Part shown: piece after piece, positions 4,578 to 6,224 of the stretch
Layout of the letters: each line of letters begins with the position of its first letter
Numbering within the stretch: position 1 is the first letter of the stretch
Assembly: GCA_023246985.1 (NCBI GenBank)
Contig: JAHFHJ010000012.1
Location: 1-6,224 of the forward strand
Direction: 5' to 3'
Source: Candidatus Omnitrophota bacterium
GTDB lineage: Bacteria > Omnitrophota > Omnitrophia > Omnitrophales > Aquincolibacteriaceae
Length of the DNA: 6,224 nt
The notes under the pieces: generated by a model
Databases searched by the model: none
Told to the model about the DNA's origin: nothing
What the model saw: only the letters and a program-made list of their open reading frames with translations
Position numbers and translations under genes: made by a program

Positions 4578-5810
4578 ATGATGAGTATTAAAAAGTTCAA
4601 TGTAGAAGATATCCGGAAAGATTTTCCGATTTTGAAAGAGCAGGTTTACGGAAAACCGCTCACCTATCTTGATAACGCCGCGACGACTCAAAAGCCGCAA
4701 GCCGTGATCGATACTTTGACGCGCTATTACTCCAAAGAGAACGCGAATATCCATCGCGGCATTTTTTGTCTGAGCGAACAGGCGACAAAACGGTACAAGA
4801 GCGCGCGGCATAAAGTGCAGGAATTCCTTCATGCGGCTTCGGACAAAGAAATTGTTTTTGTCCGCGGGACCACGGAAGCGATCAATCTTGTGGTTCAGTC
4901 CTACGGGCGTACTTTTTTAAAACCGGGTGATGAAGTCCTCATAACTCACATGGAACATCATTCCAATATCGTCCCGTGGCAGATGCTTGCCGAAGCAATC
5001 GGCATCCGGCTCAAGGTCGCTCCTATCAACGATCAAGGCGAACTCATTTTGGAAGAATTTAAAAAACTTCTCACGGAGAAAGTGAAATTCGTTTCGGTCG
5101 TTCATGTTTCAAACGCGCTCGGGACCCTCAATCCCGTGAAGAATATCATCCGGTGGGCGCATGAAAAGAATATTCCCGTGTTGGTGGACGGCGCGCAGGC
5201 CGTGGCCCATACGCCCGTGGACGTGCAAGACCTCGGCTGTGATTTTTACGCGTTCTCGGGGCACAAACTTCTGGGACCGACGGGGATTGGCGTTCTTTAC
5301 GGCAAAAAAGAATTTCTCGATAAAATGCCGCCCTATCAGGGGGGCGGCGATATGATCCGCGCGGTGACTTTTGAAAAGACGACCTACAACGATCTGCCTT
5401 ATAAATTCGAGGCCGGGACGCCGCATATCGCGGGCGTGATCGGTCTGGGCGCGGCGATCGATTATATCCGTTCGGTCGGGCTCGATCGGATCGAGGCGTA
5501 TGAACAGGAGCTTTTAAAGTACGGTACCGAGAAGCTTCTTGAAGTGCAGGGGCTCAGACTCATCGGGACCGCGAAACAAAAATCCGCCATTCTTTCGTTT
5601 GTGCTCGGAGAAGCGCACGCGCATGACGTCGGGACCATTCTGGACCGGCAGGGAATCGCCATCCGTGCGGGCCACCATTGCGCCATGCCCGTGATGCAGC
5701 GGTTCAAGGTGCCTGCCACGACGCGGGCCTCACTCGCTTTTTATAACACCCGGGAAGAGATCGACCGGTTTGCGGACGCGCTCCGGGAAGTGACGGAGGT
5801 ATTCCGGTGA
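4578..5810 (+). CDS. sufS: Cysteine desulfurase SufS (PLP-dependent, type II)
   Basis: SufS converts L-cysteine to alanine and holds the sulfur as a persulfide on its catalytic cysteine. The 410 residues align with E. coli SufS (406) at a constant offset of 4: PLP lysine K230 in FSGHKLLGPTG (E. coli K226), ring-stacking H127 in MEHHSN (H123), D204 and Q207 in VDGAQAV (D200, Q203), R363 and R383 for substrate binding (R359, R379), and catalytic C368 in RAGHHCAMP (C364). The DNAATTQKP block is at 32-40. The RxGHHC loop marks the type II (SufS/CSD) group and separates it from IscS/NifS. H349, in the HDVGTILD block 19 residues before the catalytic cysteine, occupies the place of B. subtilis H342, which exchanges the zinc ligand with SufU; E. 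coli has tyrosine there. This fits the overlapping sufU gene (GTGA overlap, 5807-5810), which implies coupled translation of desulfurase and sulfur acceptor. Confidence 0.98.
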   Translation: MMSIKKFNVEDIRKDFPILKEQVYGKPLTYLDNAATTQKPQAVIDTLTRYYSKENANIHRGIFCLSEQATKRYKSARHKVQEFLHAASDKEIVFVRGTTEAINLVVQSYGRTFLKPGDEVLITHMEHHSNIVPWQMLAEAIGIRLKVAPINDQGELILEEFKKLLTEKVKFVSVVHVSNALGTLNPVKNIIRWAHEKNIPVLVDGAQAVAHTPVDVQDLGCDFYAFSGHKLLGPTGIGVLYGKKEFLDKMPPYQGGGDMIRAVTFEKTTYNDLPYKFEAGTPHIAGVIGLGAAIDYIRSVGLDRIEAYEQELLKYGTEKLLEVQGLRLIGTAKQKSAILSFVLGEAHAHDVGTILDRQGIAIRAGHHCAMPVMQRFKVPATTRASLAFYNTREEIDRFADALREVTEVFR

Positions 5811-6224
5811 ACGGAGATATTCGCGAGCTTTATCAACAAATGATCATGGATCATAACAGGAACCCGAGAAATTTTCGCGCTATGATGGATGCCGACCGGA
5901 CGGTGGAAGGTTACAATCCGCTTTGCGGCGACCATTTCAAGGTCTATGTAAAACTGGAAGGAGATGTGATTCAAGACATCAGCTTTGACGGTTCGGGATG
6001 CGCCATCTCCAAGGCTTCGGCCTCCATGATGACCGCCGCGCTTAAAGGAAAAACCCGTGAAGAAGCCCGAGCGCTTTTTGAAGAAGTCCGCAAGATGCTC
6101 TCGCGGCAGATCGGCGAACCGTTCGACGCATCCAAAATGGGGAAACTTGCGACGCTTGGAGGGGTTTGTGAATTTCCATCCCGTGTGAAATGCGCCTCGC
6201 TCGCGTGGCATACCCTGCTTGAAG
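5807..6224 (+). CDS. sufU: Sulfur-relay protein SufU (3' end outside window)
   Basis: SufU is a zinc-containing, IscU-like protein that takes the persulfide sulfur from SufS and passes it towards SufBCD. 139 residues are visible from the GTG start at 5807, which overlaps the sufS stop; the family is about 145-150 residues, so only the last few codons are missing. It opens with ELYQQMIMDHNRNPRNF, typical of SufU/IscU. The zinc ligands are C40 and D42 in NPLCGD, C65 in GSGCAISKASASMM and C129 in RVKCASLAW, the same set as B. subtilis C41, D43, C66 and C128. The insertion around KGKTREEARALFEEVRKML (80-98) and the absence of the LPPVK chaperone-binding motif point to SufU and not IscU. C121 in GGVCEF is an extra cysteine not among the ligands. 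Upstream GGAGG (5795-5799) provides a ribosome binding site 7 nt before the GTG. Confidence 0.96.
   Translation, partial: MNGDIRELYQQMIMDHNRNPRNFRAMMDADRTVEGYNPLCGDHFKVYVKLEGDVIQDISFDGSGCAISKASASMMTAALKGKTREEARALFEEVRKMLSRQIGEPFDASKMGKLATLGGVCEFPSRVKCASLAWHTLLE

Noticed and set aside
5807..6224. IscU instead of SufU
   Set aside because: The SufU-type insertion around residues 80-98 is present, the LPPVK motif is absent, and the neighbours are SUF genes and not iscS, hscA or fdx.
1..6224. CRISPR arrays, tRNA or rRNA genes, insertion sequences, toxin-antitoxin or defence genes
   Set aside because: No regularly spaced repeats, no RNA gene signatures and no transposase or defence motifs are visible in either strand; the window is almost fully occupied by suf genes.

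Overview
The window holds a nearly complete SUF iron-sulfur cluster assembly operon on the + strand, led by its probable regulator: Rrf2/IscR-family regulator (416-880), sufB (877-2316), sufC (2393-3133), sufD (3205-4509), sufS (4578-5810) and sufU (from 5807, cut by the window end). Every key residue I could place by motif is present (SufB C389/H417, SufC Walker A K40/E171/H203, SufD H368, SufS K230/C368, SufU C40/D42/C65/C129), so the machine looks functional.

Layout. Positions 2-295 are the 3' end of an unrecognised gene read in the same direction. A long palindrome (298-342) sits directly after its stop codon. It is followed by a compact control region: a sigma70-like promoter with extended -10 (358-386), overlapped by a dyad AACnnGAC-N7-GTCnnGTT (355-377) whose GAC-N7-GTC core has the geometry of IscR type-1 sites. 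The regulator/sufB and sufS/sufU junctions are 4-nt start/stop overlaps. The other three junctions (sufB/sufC, sufC/sufD, sufD/sufS) are spacers of 76, 71 and 68 nt, and each carries a different repeat-like element: a 17-bp hairpin, three degenerate heptamers and an 18-bp hairpin.

How the genes work together. SufS takes sulfur from cysteine as a persulfide on C368, SufU relays it, and the SufBCD scaffold, with SufC as ATPase, builds the cluster. The Rrf2 protein has three cysteines in its C-terminal half and probably senses cluster supply, repressing its own operon through the dyad. No sufA, sufE or sufT is visible. SufU and a histidine in SufS at the SufU-partner position indicate Gram-positive-type SufS/SufU sulfur relay combined with an IscR-like regulator.

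Organism. The DNA has moderate GC (roughly mid-50s by eye), Shine-Dalgarno-led bacterial genes and several short palindromic repeats between genes. The regulator-BCDSU order and repeat style suggest an uncultivated bacterial lineage, perhaps Omnitrophota-like, but this is a low-confidence inference. I see no previously undescribed system. The points most worth checking are the operator, the regulator's cysteine spacing and the repeats in the operon's spacers.
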